From: JAJZEO01 sp964477345 | GTDB taxonomy: Bacteria; Chlamydiota; Chlamydiia; Chlamydiales; 2-12-FULL-49-11 | Length of the DNA: 34,865 bases | Reading direction: 5' to 3' | NCBI GenBank assembly: GCA_964477345.1 | Contig: CAYZDL010000018.1 | Location: 1 to 34,865 of the forward strand | Made by a program: the position numbers and the translations under genes | Notes under the pieces: generated by a model | Seen by the model: the letters and a program-made list of their open reading frames with translations, nothing else | Told to the model about the DNA's origin: nothing | The model's database searches: none | Shown here: one piece after another, positions 8,027-15,549 of the stretch | Numbering within the stretch: the first letter of the stretch is position 1 | How the letters are laid out: every line of letters starts with the position of its first letter

Positions 8027-8055
8027 TTGACATTAGATTCGAGTTATTTTAAAAT
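8027..8055 (+). promoter_or_regulatory. Sigma-70-type promoter for dnaN
   Basis: A perfect -35 TTGACA at 8027-8032 and a -10 TAAAAT at 8050-8055 are separated by 17 bases, so transcription should start near 8062, about 20 bases before the dnaN ATG. The 9-base word GATTCGAGT occurs at 7981-7989 and again at 8036-8044 inside the promoter spacer, a possible operator pair. The 231 bases between smpB and dnaN hold no other gene and I see no DnaA-box cluster. Confidence 0.75.
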
Positions 8056-8083
8056 GGACCATTGCTAGCTGGTAGGTACTTTT

Positions 8084-9187
8084 ATGAAGTTTGTTGTTAG
8101 AAGAGATCTCTTTACATCGCTGATTGGGAAGATTCACGGCGTAGTCCCCTCTAAACCAGTGATTCCCATTTTGTCAAACGTGTTGATCGAGGCAAAGGGA
8201 CAAACAATTGTCATTACAGCGACAGATTTAACAGTGAGTATGAGAGCCAGTATTGAAGGGACTGTTGCTAAGGAAGGAGCCGTGACTCTACCTGCAAGAA
8301 GACTCTTTCAGTTGGTTCGAGAACTGATTGCTCCCGACATCACGATCGAGGCCGACTCTCAGGGGCTTGCCACAATTATCTCTGGCACATCACACTTTAA
8401 ACTTCATGGGATGAGCAAAGAAGAATTTCCAACTTTCCCCGATCTTTCTCATGGAAAATCGTTCTCCCTCGACAATGACTCACTCGAAAAGATGCTTTCA
8501 GGGACCTCATTTGCTGCAGCTAAAGATGACAGTCGACAGGTGCTTAATGGGATTTTCCTTCAGATTGAAGAAGGAAAGATCACGATGGTAGGTACCGACG
8601 GAAAACGCCTTGCTAAACTAGAAAGGAGGATCGACCTAAGCGACGCCTCAAAGCAAAATTGCATTGTTCCCCTCAAGGCTGTTGAAGAGATGATTCGAAT
8701 GCTCGGCGAGGATGAATCAGCGACCGTTACCTTGATGCCAGATAAAATTGCCCTTGAATCAGGCCGCGTCTGCCTAGTATCAAAACTCTTGTCAGGACAA
8801 TTCCCTGATTACGAGAGGGTGATACCTGACAGAACTCACATGCAAGAAATTACAATCCATCGAGAGGAGCTCATTTCTCTTCTCAAGCAGGTTTCTCTAT
8901 TCACTTCTGACCTCAACCATTCTGTGAAATTGACTTTTGAAAAGGGTGAGCTTAAGTTGCAGGCGACAAACAGCGATATCGGTGAGGGCCGCGTCAACAT
9001 GCCGGTCGATTACAATAAAGAAAAGCTAGACATCGCTTTTAATCCTCACTACTTTATCGATATTTTAAGACATTGCTATGATGAGACAGTCAATTTTGGA
9101 GTCACTGATTCTTTCAACCCTGGATCGATTACCGACTCCGAAGATGCTCACTATGTCTTGATGCCGATGCGGTTAAATTCGGAATGA
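8084..9187 (+). CDS. dnaN: DNA polymerase III subunit beta (sliding clamp)
   Basis: 367 residues, full length for the beta clamp. It forms a ring around DNA that holds DNA polymerase III and repair polymerases. The three-domain pattern is clear: an N-terminal segment with KPVIPILSNVLIEA, a second domain with DDSRQVLNGIFLQ and TDGKRLAKLE, and a third ending in EDAHYVLMPMRLN, the conserved C-terminal motif that forms the partner-binding pocket. The ATG follows GGTAGG. It has its own promoter and overlaps recF by four bases (ATGA), so translation of the two is coupled. Confidence 0.98.
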   Translation: MKFVVRRDLFTSLIGKIHGVVPSKPVIPILSNVLIEAKGQTIVITATDLTVSMRASIEGTVAKEGAVTLPARRLFQLVRELIAPDITIEADSQGLATIISGTSHFKLHGMSKEEFPTFPDLSHGKSFSLDNDSLEKMLSGTSFAAAKDDSRQVLNGIFLQIEEGKITMVGTDGKRLAKLERRIDLSDASKQNCIVPLKAVEEMIRMLGEDESATVTLMPDKIALESGRVCLVSKLLSGQFPDYERVIPDRTHMQEITIHREELISLLKQVSLFTSDLNHSVKLTFEKGELKLQATNSDIGEGRVNMPVDYNKEKLDIAFNPHYFIDILRHCYDETVNFGVTDSFNPGSITDSEDAHYVLMPMRLNSE

Positions 9188-10230
9188 AATGGCTCAAAGA
9201 GATCCATCTTAAAGATTTTCGCAACTTCGATCACTTATCGGTCGCCTTTTCCCCCCGTGTCAATATGATTGTGGGAGAAAATGGGATTGGTAAGACGAGT
9301 TTGCTCGAAGCAATTCATATGCTTTCTACCGGAAGATCTTTCAAAACCAGTGAACTTAAAGAGGCGATCCGCAAAGGCGCTAAGGCTTTTTGGATCGATG
9401 CCACTTATGAAGATTGCGGAATTGAACAACGATTACGCCTTTCTTTCGATGGAAAGAACCGACTGCTCAAGCACAATGAGACCCTTTATAAGTCGTTTTC
9501 ATCCCTTTTGGGAATTCTCCCCTCAGTTATCTATGCCCCCTCCGATATCAACCTGATCATTGGCACGCCGAAAGATCGTAGACGGTTCATGAATATTGAA
9601 CTTTCCCAGTCAGACCCTCTCTATGTCTACTACTTAACTCGGTATGCTAAAGCTTTAGTGCAGAGAAATACTCTTCTAAAACAAAAGAAGCGGGTTTCGA
9701 TTGAAATTTGGGAAGAGGAACTCGCCAAATCAGGTAATTATCTAATTCATAAAAGAGCCGGTTTTCTCAATGAGCTCTCAGAAAGGATGAGACAAGAGTA
9801 TCAAAAGCTAGCAAGGCAAGAAGAGGAGGTTAGCCTCAACTATCTACCATCGATGATTTATTCTGAAAGTTTTCCTAAAATCCGCGAAAGGGAATTCATT
9901 ATAGGACACACCCTAGTAGGGCCTCATCGCGACGATTTTGAAATCACCCTAAAAGGGCACGATGCAAAAAAATATGCAAGTGAGGGACAAAAAAGAACTC
10001 TTCTCTCGGCCATCAAGCTTGCTACTCTCTCTCGGTTTGAATCCCCTTTTTTCTCTATCGATGATTTTGGAACACACCTAGATCAAGAAAGACAAGACCT
10101 CCTGAAAAACCAGCTAACTTTGAAAGATCAACTCTTTCTTACGACACCACATCCACTAAATCTATCGATTAGCTCTGAGATTATTGATCTTGGAGTACTC
10201 TGCTGCACTTCTTATAAAACAACTGTCTGA
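9184..10230 (+). CDS. recF: DNA replication and repair protein RecF
   Basis: 348 residues. An SMC-like ATPase that helps load RecA at gaps behind stalled replication forks. Visible: an N-terminal strand pair (IHLKDFRNFDHL), Walker A GENGIGKTSLLEAI, the family segment STGRSFKT, a signature SEGQKRTLLSAIKLA and Walker B FFSIDDFGTHLDQERQ. The start overlaps the dnaN stop by four bases. The end overlaps the convergent glycosyltransferase gene by 50 bases; its final ~15 residues (after IIDLGV) are therefore encoded opposite that gene's terminus and are probably not conserved. Confidence 0.97.
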   Translation: MKWLKEIHLKDFRNFDHLSVAFSPRVNMIVGENGIGKTSLLEAIHMLSTGRSFKTSELKEAIRKGAKAFWIDATYEDCGIEQRLRLSFDGKNRLLKHNETLYKSFSSLLGILPSVIYAPSDINLIIGTPKDRRRFMNIELSQSDPLYVYYLTRYAKALVQRNTLLKQKKRVSIEIWEEELAKSGNYLIHKRAGFLNELSERMRQEYQKLARQEEEVSLNYLPSMIYSESFPKIREREFIIGHTLVGPHRDDFEITLKGHDAKKYASEGQKRTLLSAIKLATLSRFESPFFSIDDFGTHLDQERQDLLKNQLTLKDQLFLTTPHPLNLSISSEIIDLGVLCCTSYKTTV

Positions 10231-10972
10231 GGGATTCTCTCACCTCTTCGCGCAAAACATCAGGGATCCTAGCAGGATGAACCCCGTGTTTTTGAATAAA
10301 GTGTTCTATCGAAGAGGTCATATTTCTACGGAAAAGAATAGGGTCTTTCTTAAGCAAACTTTGAGAAAAGCTGGGATCGAGGGTCTCTAGGAGGTAATTG
10401 CTTCCTGAAATGTCTGCAAACCACCAATAGGGAGAATACAAACCCGTTTTTATGATTCGATAAGTATGATCGACGTGACCTAATGCATTGTAAAATGCTG
10501 TATCAAACAACCCCACCTCTTCAAGAACACTCCTATGAAAATAGGCCCAAGGTTGGTAGAGGTTACGAAAAAACGAGATACCTACCCCATCATCGTTGTA
10601 CTTTATGGCATACCGTTTTTGGTTATGGGGGCTCGCTAAACAAAAGTTAAAATGCCGAATGCCACTCGATTGGGCCGCTTTGATGTAATATTGATAAACG
10701 TCTCGATTTTTAATGATGACATCATCCTCCATAAGGAAGATATGTTCAACACCTTCTTGAAGAAGTACTTCTAGCGCATCGTTCTTGCTTTGAGTTACAC
10801 CCGCATGATGATCATGTTGAATAAGAAAATCAATCCCTAGAGGTGCTAAATCAAAGGAAAGTGGTTGGCCATCGTTGACGACAACTACAAGATCAGCTTT
10901 AGGGAGCGATTGGATAGACCGCTCAAAGAGTTCAGGCCGATCGCATGTGATTATTCCTACCCCGATGGTCAT
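10181..10972 (-). CDS. GT-A type (family 2-like) glycosyltransferase
   Basis: 263 residues. The N-terminus is that of a GT-A fold enzyme: GVGIITCDRPELFERSIQSL, a VVVVNDGQPL strand, AGVTQSKNDALEVL and the metal-binding DxD-like FLMEDDVII near residue 100. Later W/Y-rich segments (YQPWAYFHRS, DHTYRIIKTG) fit an acceptor-binding half. Cytoplasmic with no membrane helix. Probably adds a sugar to a surface glycan or a protein; donor and acceptor cannot be told. It starts 41 bases inside pgi on the same strand, so it is likely expressed from the pgi transcript by translational coupling. Its end overlaps recF convergently by 50 bases. Confidence 0.8.
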   Translation of the reverse strand: MTIGVGIITCDRPELFERSIQSLPKADLVVVVNDGQPLSFDLAPLGIDFLIQHDHHAGVTQSKNDALEVLLQEGVEHIFLMEDDVIIKNRDVYQYYIKAAQSSGIRHFNFCLASPHNQKRYAIKYNDDGVGISFFRNLYQPWAYFHRSVLEEVGLFDTAFYNALGHVDHTYRIIKTGLYSPYWWFADISGSNYLLETLDPSFSQSLLKKDPILFRRNMTSSIEHFIQKHGVHPARIPDVLREEVRESLRQLFYKKCSRVLQDQ

Positions 10973-12557
10973 TTGTCGCGTCCAATTCTTCTATGAACGC
11001 CCTTGCAACCTCATTTTGTTTGTTCAATGAGACTGAACCGCGTTCACGCTTTTCCTTGTAAAGATCAATGACACGGTTTGCAAGAACTTTTCCCAGCTGG
11101 ACGCCTTCTTGGTCAAATGAGTTGATATCCCAAATAAATCCCTGAAAGGCTACATAGTGTTCGTGGTAGGCAAGTAGCAAGCCGAGAGTATAAGCGTCAA
11201 GTCGATCCGCCATTAGGATATGACTTTGTCGATTTCCAGAAAAGTACTTATTATGGTTCGGTACATGTTGTCCTGTTGCAAGAGCGATTGCCTGAGCAAT
11301 CACGTTGGAAACTAATTTTTCTTGGTTCGTTGACCCATCGATAATTTCATCTTCATCGAGCTGCGAGTTTCTAAATGCAACAAATTCGGCCGGAATTACT
11401 TTAGTTCCCTGATGAATCGCTTGGTAATAGGAGTGTTGACCCTCGGTTCCGACAGTTCCCCAAATAACGGGGCATGTATCGTGAGCAAGAAAAGAACCAT
11501 CCTCTTTGCAGACGCTCTTTCCATTCGATTCCATATAGAGTTGTTGTAGATGGAGAGACCAGTGATCGAGTCCTGCTGCATAAGGAATAATCGCATAGGT
11601 GTCACATCCAAGAAAATTCCGATTCCAGACTCCCAATACGGCTCCCCAGAGAGGTAAATTTTTTCGTGGGTCTTTTTCATGAAGAGCATGCTGGTCCATA
11701 TCGTGAAGCCCTCTTAAAAACTCCTCCCACATCTTCATTCCAAAAAGAAATGTAAGGGGAACCGCTCCCACCATGCTCGATACTGAGTAACGCCCTCCGA
11801 TAAAATCCCACATGTAAAAAACTTCAGAATAGGCCTCGGGTCTATCCATAGGACTTTCCTTCCCCGTCACAGCAGCAAAGTGCTCCTTCACATTGAGGCC
11901 CGCCTGTTTATAACGCATTCTAAGGAGCTCTTCTTGCGCCTTGATCTCTAAAGTATCACCTGACTTTGAGACAACCACGACAATCGTGCTTTTTAATTCA
12001 ACCTGATCGAGTATGGAAGCTACTTTGTCTGGATCGACGTTAGAGGCAAAATAAAGTTGACGATCGTTCTTCTGGGTATTTTTCAATGCCTGCTCAACCG
12101 CCAAGGTCCCCAAATAAGAGCCCCCAATTCCGACCACAATCATAGACTTCCATTCGTACTTTGAATGGAACTTCGCAAGCTTTTTTAATTCGACTTGATA
12201 CTCCTCAGAGGCTGCATGAACGGCCGCTGAACTCTCCTTGCCAGGCTTTAAATTCCGAATCGCCGTATGCCCAACCTTTCTTCTCTCTGATTCGCAGTTG
12301 TTTACGTAGTTCATTAGCTCCATATCTTGAAGCATATGCATCTTATCAGCCACATTCGCCTCTTTGGCCAACTTGGAAAGCTCATCGCAAATCGCTCTAT
12401 CTACCCGCTCTGTCGCATAGTTAAGAGTCATTCCTAGAGCGGTCAGACTGTATTCTTTTACCCGCTCTGCATTAAGATAATGGGCCTTTGTCAGGTCTGG
12501 CGCCTTCTCAGCCAATTCCCCAAGTCGTTTATACGCTGTAAGTTCGTCAAATTTCAT
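10932..12557 (-). CDS. pgi: Glucose-6-phosphate isomerase
   Basis: 541 residues. I place the start at the ATG at 12557, which has GGAGGT five bases upstream, and not at the ATG four codons earlier. The enzyme interconverts glucose-6-phosphate and fructose-6-phosphate. Visible: VVGIGGSYLGTLAVE, VVSKSGDTLEIKAQEE, FIGGRYSVSSMVGAVP, and GTVGTEGQHSYYQAIHQGTK, all conserved sugar-phosphate and catalytic segments (SIS domains), plus an active-site Lys near the C-terminus (SFDQEGVQLGKVLA). The family signature and length are those of the chlamydial/cyanobacterial PGI type. Followed by an overlapping glycosyltransferase gene. Confidence 0.96.
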   Translation of the reverse strand: MKFDELTAYKRLGELAEKAPDLTKAHYLNAERVKEYSLTALGMTLNYATERVDRAICDELSKLAKEANVADKMHMLQDMELMNYVNNCESERRKVGHTAIRNLKPGKESSAAVHAASEEYQVELKKLAKFHSKYEWKSMIVVGIGGSYLGTLAVEQALKNTQKNDRQLYFASNVDPDKVASILDQVELKSTIVVVVSKSGDTLEIKAQEELLRMRYKQAGLNVKEHFAAVTGKESPMDRPEAYSEVFYMWDFIGGRYSVSSMVGAVPLTFLFGMKMWEEFLRGLHDMDQHALHEKDPRKNLPLWGAVLGVWNRNFLGCDTYAIIPYAAGLDHWSLHLQQLYMESNGKSVCKEDGSFLAHDTCPVIWGTVGTEGQHSYYQAIHQGTKVIPAEFVAFRNSQLDEDEIIDGSTNQEKLVSNVIAQAIALATGQHVPNHNKYFSGNRQSHILMADRLDAYTLGLLLAYHEHYVAFQGFIWDINSFDQEGVQLGKVLANRVIDLYKEKRERGSVSLNKQNEVARAFIEELDATNDHRGRNNHMRSA

Positions 12558-12629
12558 AGATACCTCCATAAGCTCCTATCAAAGCGTATGACATAGAGCA
12601 AATAAGATAAGCAAGCCTAATATTTAAGA

Positions 12630-12659
12630 TTGCAGTAAAATCTTCATCAATGATATGGT
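12630..12659 (+). promoter_or_regulatory. Candidate promoter for tRNA-Pro
   Basis: TTGCAG at 12630-12635 and TATGGT at 12654-12659, 18 bases apart, stand 17 bases upstream of the tRNA, a sensible distance for a short tRNA leader. Both hexamers match consensus in only four positions, so this is a candidate only. Confidence 0.4.
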
Positions 12660-12676
12660 GTGGTCTCCAAAAAATC

Positions 12677-12751
12677 CGGAGTATAGCGCAGCTTGGCTAG
12701 CGCGTCTGGTTTGGGACCAGAAGGTCAGGGGTTCGAATCCCTTTACTCCGA
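12677..12751 (+). tRNA. tRNA-Pro (anticodon TGG)
   Basis: Complete cloverleaf of 75 bases: acceptor stem CGGAGTA/TACTCCG with discriminator A, D stem GCGC/GCGC, anticodon stem TCTGG/CCAGA around loop TTTGGGA (anticodon TGG, reading CCA/CCG and probably other proline codons), and a T stem AGGGG/CCCTT around TTCGAAT. CCA is not encoded. A strong terminator hairpin starts two bases after the gene. The last nine bases of the tRNA are also the stop codon and the last two sense codons of the gene on the other strand. Confidence 0.96.
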
Positions 12752-13657
12752 TAGGGCGGTTCTACAAGGACCGCCCATTGTTTTTATATGGCCACCGGCC
12801 GCAATAAACCCCTCGATCATCCTCTTACCCTCACTGCTCACAAACCCCTCTAGTACAATCAATTCGTCGATCAAGTGCCAGCTTTCGTTGAGCATCTTAT
12901 CGGGGATGATTTTATAGTTTACCTCTTCAAGGCCAGCAAGAGCATTCTCAAGCATCTCGTAATCAACCTTTCCAAGATCAGGTAGAAGGATCGCCGTATT
13001 AGGAGTTTCAATCTTTTCAAACAAAGCGGGATTACTACCAATATACCCAAACTCTGACCTCCCCTTTTCCCATGCAAGCCCCGCAAAAGGTACTAAGGCA
13101 CCCTTGACGCAAGGCTTAATGTAGGGGAACGTATAGGCTGCCAATAATTCTGCTTGTCTAGCCCTACTCGGGATCGATTTAAAATTTAATAAAACATTTA
13201 AAGAGAGTTCATCAGGTAGAGTAGCTGCTAAGCGATGAAAATACTCCAGCAAAATTTGGAGGGCGAAAAGTCGTTCTGTATGCTCATTTTTCCCAAAGGG
13301 GAGGCAAAAAACGTCTCTGGCTTCTCTCATTTCTAATTGATTTTCAATTGCTTGGCGAAAATCCCCTGCTCCTCTGTAGAGAAAGACACCATCTATATGC
13401 TCACTATATTTCTCATAGATCAGTTTCGTAAAAGTTGCCAATGCCATGGAATATCCATAAAACCTCATTTGATCCTTAAAATTATGGGATAGAGGATCAA
13501 GGCCAAATTCAAACTCAAAATAGAGACGCTTTCCCTTCTCAATCGCCTCATCGATCTCACGATATTTGTCTTCAAAAGAGAGTGGGGAATCGGGTGTTGA
13601 ATCTAAAAAAATATTCAGGCTATTGCCTTCAGGCTCATCGGTGATCAATATGGTCAT
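12743..13657 (-). CDS. Conserved hypothetical protein (possibly the chlamydial gene next to pgi)
   Basis: 304 residues, cytoplasmic, no membrane helix. Composition and motif order (LYFEFEFGLDPLS, DGVFLYRGAGDFR, VFCLPFGKNEH, then NVLLNFKSIPSRARQAELLA) give the impression of an alpha/beta or TIM-barrel-like protein, but I do not recognise a catalytic signature. Chlamydia has a hypothetical gene (CT379) beside pgi (CT378), and this could be its counterpart; that is recollection, not proof. It begins 4 bases after the trmB stop on the same strand, so the two are co-transcribed. Its C-terminal ~15 codons run through the tRNA-Pro terminator and the stop lies in the tRNA acceptor arm on the opposite strand. 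Confidence 0.75.
   Translation of the reverse strand: MTILITDEPEGNSLNIFLDSTPDSPLSFEDKYREIDEAIEKGKRLYFEFEFGLDPLSHNFKDQMRFYGYSMALATFTKLIYEKYSEHIDGVFLYRGAGDFRQAIENQLEMREARDVFCLPFGKNEHTERLFALQILLEYFHRLAATLPDELSLNVLLNFKSIPSRARQAELLAAYTFPYIKPCVKGALVPFAGLAWEKGRSEFGYIGSNPALFEKIETPNTAILLPDLGKVDYEMLENALAGLEEVNYKIIPDKMLNESWHLIDELIVLEGFVSSEGKRMIEGFIAAGGHIKTMGGPCRTALSE
12754..12785 (+). terminator. Rho-independent terminator of tRNA-Pro
   Basis: A nine-pair stem (GGGCGGTTC with GGACCGCCC, one T-G pair) around the loop TACAA spans 12754-12776 and is followed by ATTGTTTTT. It lies directly behind tRNA-Pro and, unusually, inside the last codons of the minus-strand gene 12743-13657. Confidence 0.85.
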
Positions 13658-13661
13658 GTGG

Positions 13662-14339
13662 CTAACCTTTTTTCAAATATTTAATGTAATGAATCGTTTT
13701 CCCCATTTCTTCCCAAAGTCGATTAAAGTAAGATGAACCATACTCTTGAGGCTTGTGTACGAAATAGGGGGCTAAATAGGCAGGTTCAAATTCTGAATTT
13801 GCCTGCATGTTTTCAATCGAGTAGCTGGCATAAGGAGCATCATCGGTCACAATAATACAATGAGCCTGTGGTCGACAAATTCTTGCCATCATGCTAATAA
13901 AAGGTTCTTGAATAAGTCTGTGCTTAGCATGCCTTAATTTTGGCCAAGGGTCAGGGAAGTTGATGTAAATTCCAGAAATAGCCCCATCAGTCAAATAGTG
14001 CTCGCAAAAATCCTCTGCATTCCCACACACGATAAATAAATTTTCTAGTTCCTGATTTTTCATCTTCGACCAAATTTTGCGAGCTCGAGTAAACTTTCTC
14101 TCTACCGCAATCCAGTTGACTTCTCTTCTTTCTTCGGCACACTGGGCGATCCATTCTCCATTTCCACTACAAAATTCAATGTGAATTGGATGGTCATTTC
14201 GAAAAATTTCTTCACTTAAAGAAGGCATTGCAAAGGTCTGATGATCATCATAAAAGCGAGGTACACAAAAAACCCGATCTTGAATAATCGGTTTTCTATC
14301 GGTGAATTTATAAAAAAACTGTAGATCTTGTGGTTTCAT
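13662..14339 (-). CDS. trmB: tRNA (guanine-N7-)-methyltransferase
   Basis: 225 residues. It methylates G46 in the variable loop of tRNAs with S-adenosylmethionine. The SAM-binding loop is IEFCSGNGEWIAQCA; VERKFTRARKIW, FIVCGNAEDF and the family-diagnostic INFPDPWPKLRHAKHRLIQ follow in the right order, and the C-terminal half has the VTDDAPYASYS segment. The start has no clear ribosome binding site. The upstream neighbour on the other strand is tRNA-Leu, itself possibly a substrate. Co-transcribed with the hypothetical gene 12743-13657. Confidence 0.95.
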   Translation of the reverse strand: MKPQDLQFFYKFTDRKPIIQDRVFCVPRFYDDHQTFAMPSLSEEIFRNDHPIHIEFCSGNGEWIAQCAEERREVNWIAVERKFTRARKIWSKMKNQELENLFIVCGNAEDFCEHYLTDGAISGIYINFPDPWPKLRHAKHRLIQEPFISMMARICRPQAHCIIVTDDAPYASYSIENMQANSEFEPAYLAPYFVHKPQEYGSSYFNRLWEEMGKTIHYIKYLKKG

Positions 14340-14365
14340 GCGAACGAAGATACCAAAAAACCTGT

Positions 14366-14394
14366 TTGACTTAAATGGAAATATTGCATAAAGT
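14366..14394 (+). promoter_or_regulatory. Promoter for tRNA-Leu
   Basis: TTGACT at 14366-14371 and TAAAGT at 14389-14394 are separated by exactly 17 bases, and the expected start point near 14401 is about nine bases upstream of the mature tRNA. Good match to the housekeeping sigma consensus. Confidence 0.7.
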
Positions 14395-14409
14395 ACTGTC
14401 CTTTCAGTT

Positions 14410-14490
14410 GCCCAGGTGGTGAAATGGTAGACACGCCAGACTTAGGATCTGGTGCTGCAAGGCGTGGGGGTTCAAGTCCCTTCCTGGGCA
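14410..14490 (+). tRNA. tRNA-Leu (anticodon TAG)
   Basis: 81 bases: acceptor stem GCCCAGG/CCTGGGC with discriminator A, anticodon stem CCAGA/TCTGG around loop CTTAGGA (anticodon TAG, reading CTA/CTN leucine codons), a class II variable arm (TGCTGCAAGGCGT region), and a T stem GGGGG/TCCCT around TTCAAGT. CCA is not encoded. No clear terminator hairpin follows. Confidence 0.95.
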
Positions 14491-14531
14491 ATGATTTCTT
14501 AAAAACTCTTCCAATGAATCCGAAGTAAAAA

Positions 14532-14712
14532 ATGATAAGCAAAGTCCACCATCTTCTGTTCATCGTTGTATTTGGATCTTTTTTTTCTCTCCATGCTCAG
14601 CGCTCAGCCCTCTTTAGCTTTCGAAACATTCAATAAAGAACCTATAAGTCCCTGGCATCTACAAGAAGATTGCGGCAGAACGTCTTTACAATGTATGCGA
14701 TCGATTCCATGA
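14532..14712 (+). pseudogene. Possible small exported protein gene, frameshifted
   Basis: ATG at 14532 opens a 34-codon frame (stop at 14634) that reads as a Sec signal peptide (VHHLLFIVVFGSFFSLHAQ) and then ends abruptly. An overlapping frame, open from ATG 14593 to a stop at 14710, continues with FETFNKEPISPWHLQEDCG. Reading the first into the second by one frameshift would give a small secreted protein of about 60 residues. No strong ribosome binding site. The rest of the 236-base stretch between tRNA-Leu and the HAD gene holds nothing else that I can support. Confidence 0.25.
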
Positions 14713-14726
14713 ATTGTCCTTGATTG

Positions 14727-15503
14727 TCATAAGCCTTTCAACGAAATCTCATAGGCTTCTTCATCGGAAAGAATATATCCAAAGTTAAGCCCTTGAATTT
14801 CGGCAATATCAGCATTAAACTGAGCAATCTTTTGATCGAGATATCCATAACGGAGCCCTAAAAATTCAATCCCCTCTTCATAACAAACATCGGCAACTTC
14901 TTTGAGATTTTGGTATTTGTCGTTGATAAATAGAACTCTCTTTGGTTCATATCCAACCAACGCAAGGAATTTCCTCAAAGCTCTCCCTTTGTGACTTCCT
15001 GAAGTAAACAGCACCCCACCAGTGAAAAAATTCGTTTTCTCTGAATCAAAATATAAATTCTCTTTTTGAAACGTCCCCTTGGCCAAGTCGATCCCCAAGT
15101 CTTCGAGTTGAAGTAAAGTGCAATGAGCCATGAGCCCATCTCGAGTAGTCAATCCCATTAGTTTGACTCCCTCAGCCTGCTGAGATGCGATCATTTCGGC
15201 TGTCCCCTCCTCAACAATCTTTATTTTTGAGACGGTCTGAGCTGCGATCCATTCACTTAGAGCCTTTCGTAAAGCCTTTTCCTTATCGGACAATTTTTCA
15301 ATCAGTTGGTTTAAACGGTAATAAAACCATTGATCCGATCCCAAAAGTTGTACCGGTTCAATCAAGGTATTATCGAGATCATAAATGATTAGAGTACCTT
15401 CAGAGCGATACTTCTCTACGTCTTGAATTGTCTTAGACTCAATGATGGTAGCGGATAAGAATGGCACCGCAAACAAACATAGACACAATAAACCCTTTCT
15501 CAT
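14727..15503 (-). CDS. Secreted HAD-superfamily protein (DUF2608-like)
   Basis: 258 residues. AGGAGGG stands four bases before the ATG. Residues 1-18 form a Sec signal peptide (LLCLCLFAVPFLSA). The mature part carries the HAD phosphohydrolase motifs in order: IIYDLDNTLIEP (motif I, both Asp), LMGLTTRDG (motif II Thr), GSHKGRALRKF (motif III Lys) and VLFINDKYQN (motif IV, single Asp). This arrangement with a long helical cap between motifs I and II is typical of DUF2608 proteins, which are common in intracellular bacteria such as Chlamydiae and Legionella. A periplasmic or secreted phosphatase is likely. It lies 46 bases downstream of the deoxyhypusine-synthase-like gene and may be in its transcript. 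Confidence 0.85.
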   Translation of the reverse strand: MRKGLLCLCLFAVPFLSATIIESKTIQDVEKYRSEGTLIIYDLDNTLIEPVQLLGSDQWFYYRLNQLIEKLSDKEKALRKALSEWIAAQTVSKIKIVEEGTAEMIASQQAEGVKLMGLTTRDGLMAHCTLLQLEDLGIDLAKGTFQKENLYFDSEKTNFFTGGVLFTSGSHKGRALRKFLALVGYEPKRVLFINDKYQNLKEVADVCYEEGIEFLGLRYGYLDQKIAQFNADIAEIQGLNFGYILSDEEAYEISLKGL

Positions 15504-15549
15504 AAGCCCTCCTGATCAGAAGTAGCTTACAACAGAAGAATTTTGATGA

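Noticed and set aside
7853..8083. Replication origin next to dnaN
   Set aside because: No DnaA-box cluster or A/T-rich unwinding element beyond normal promoter DNA; dnaA is not in the window.
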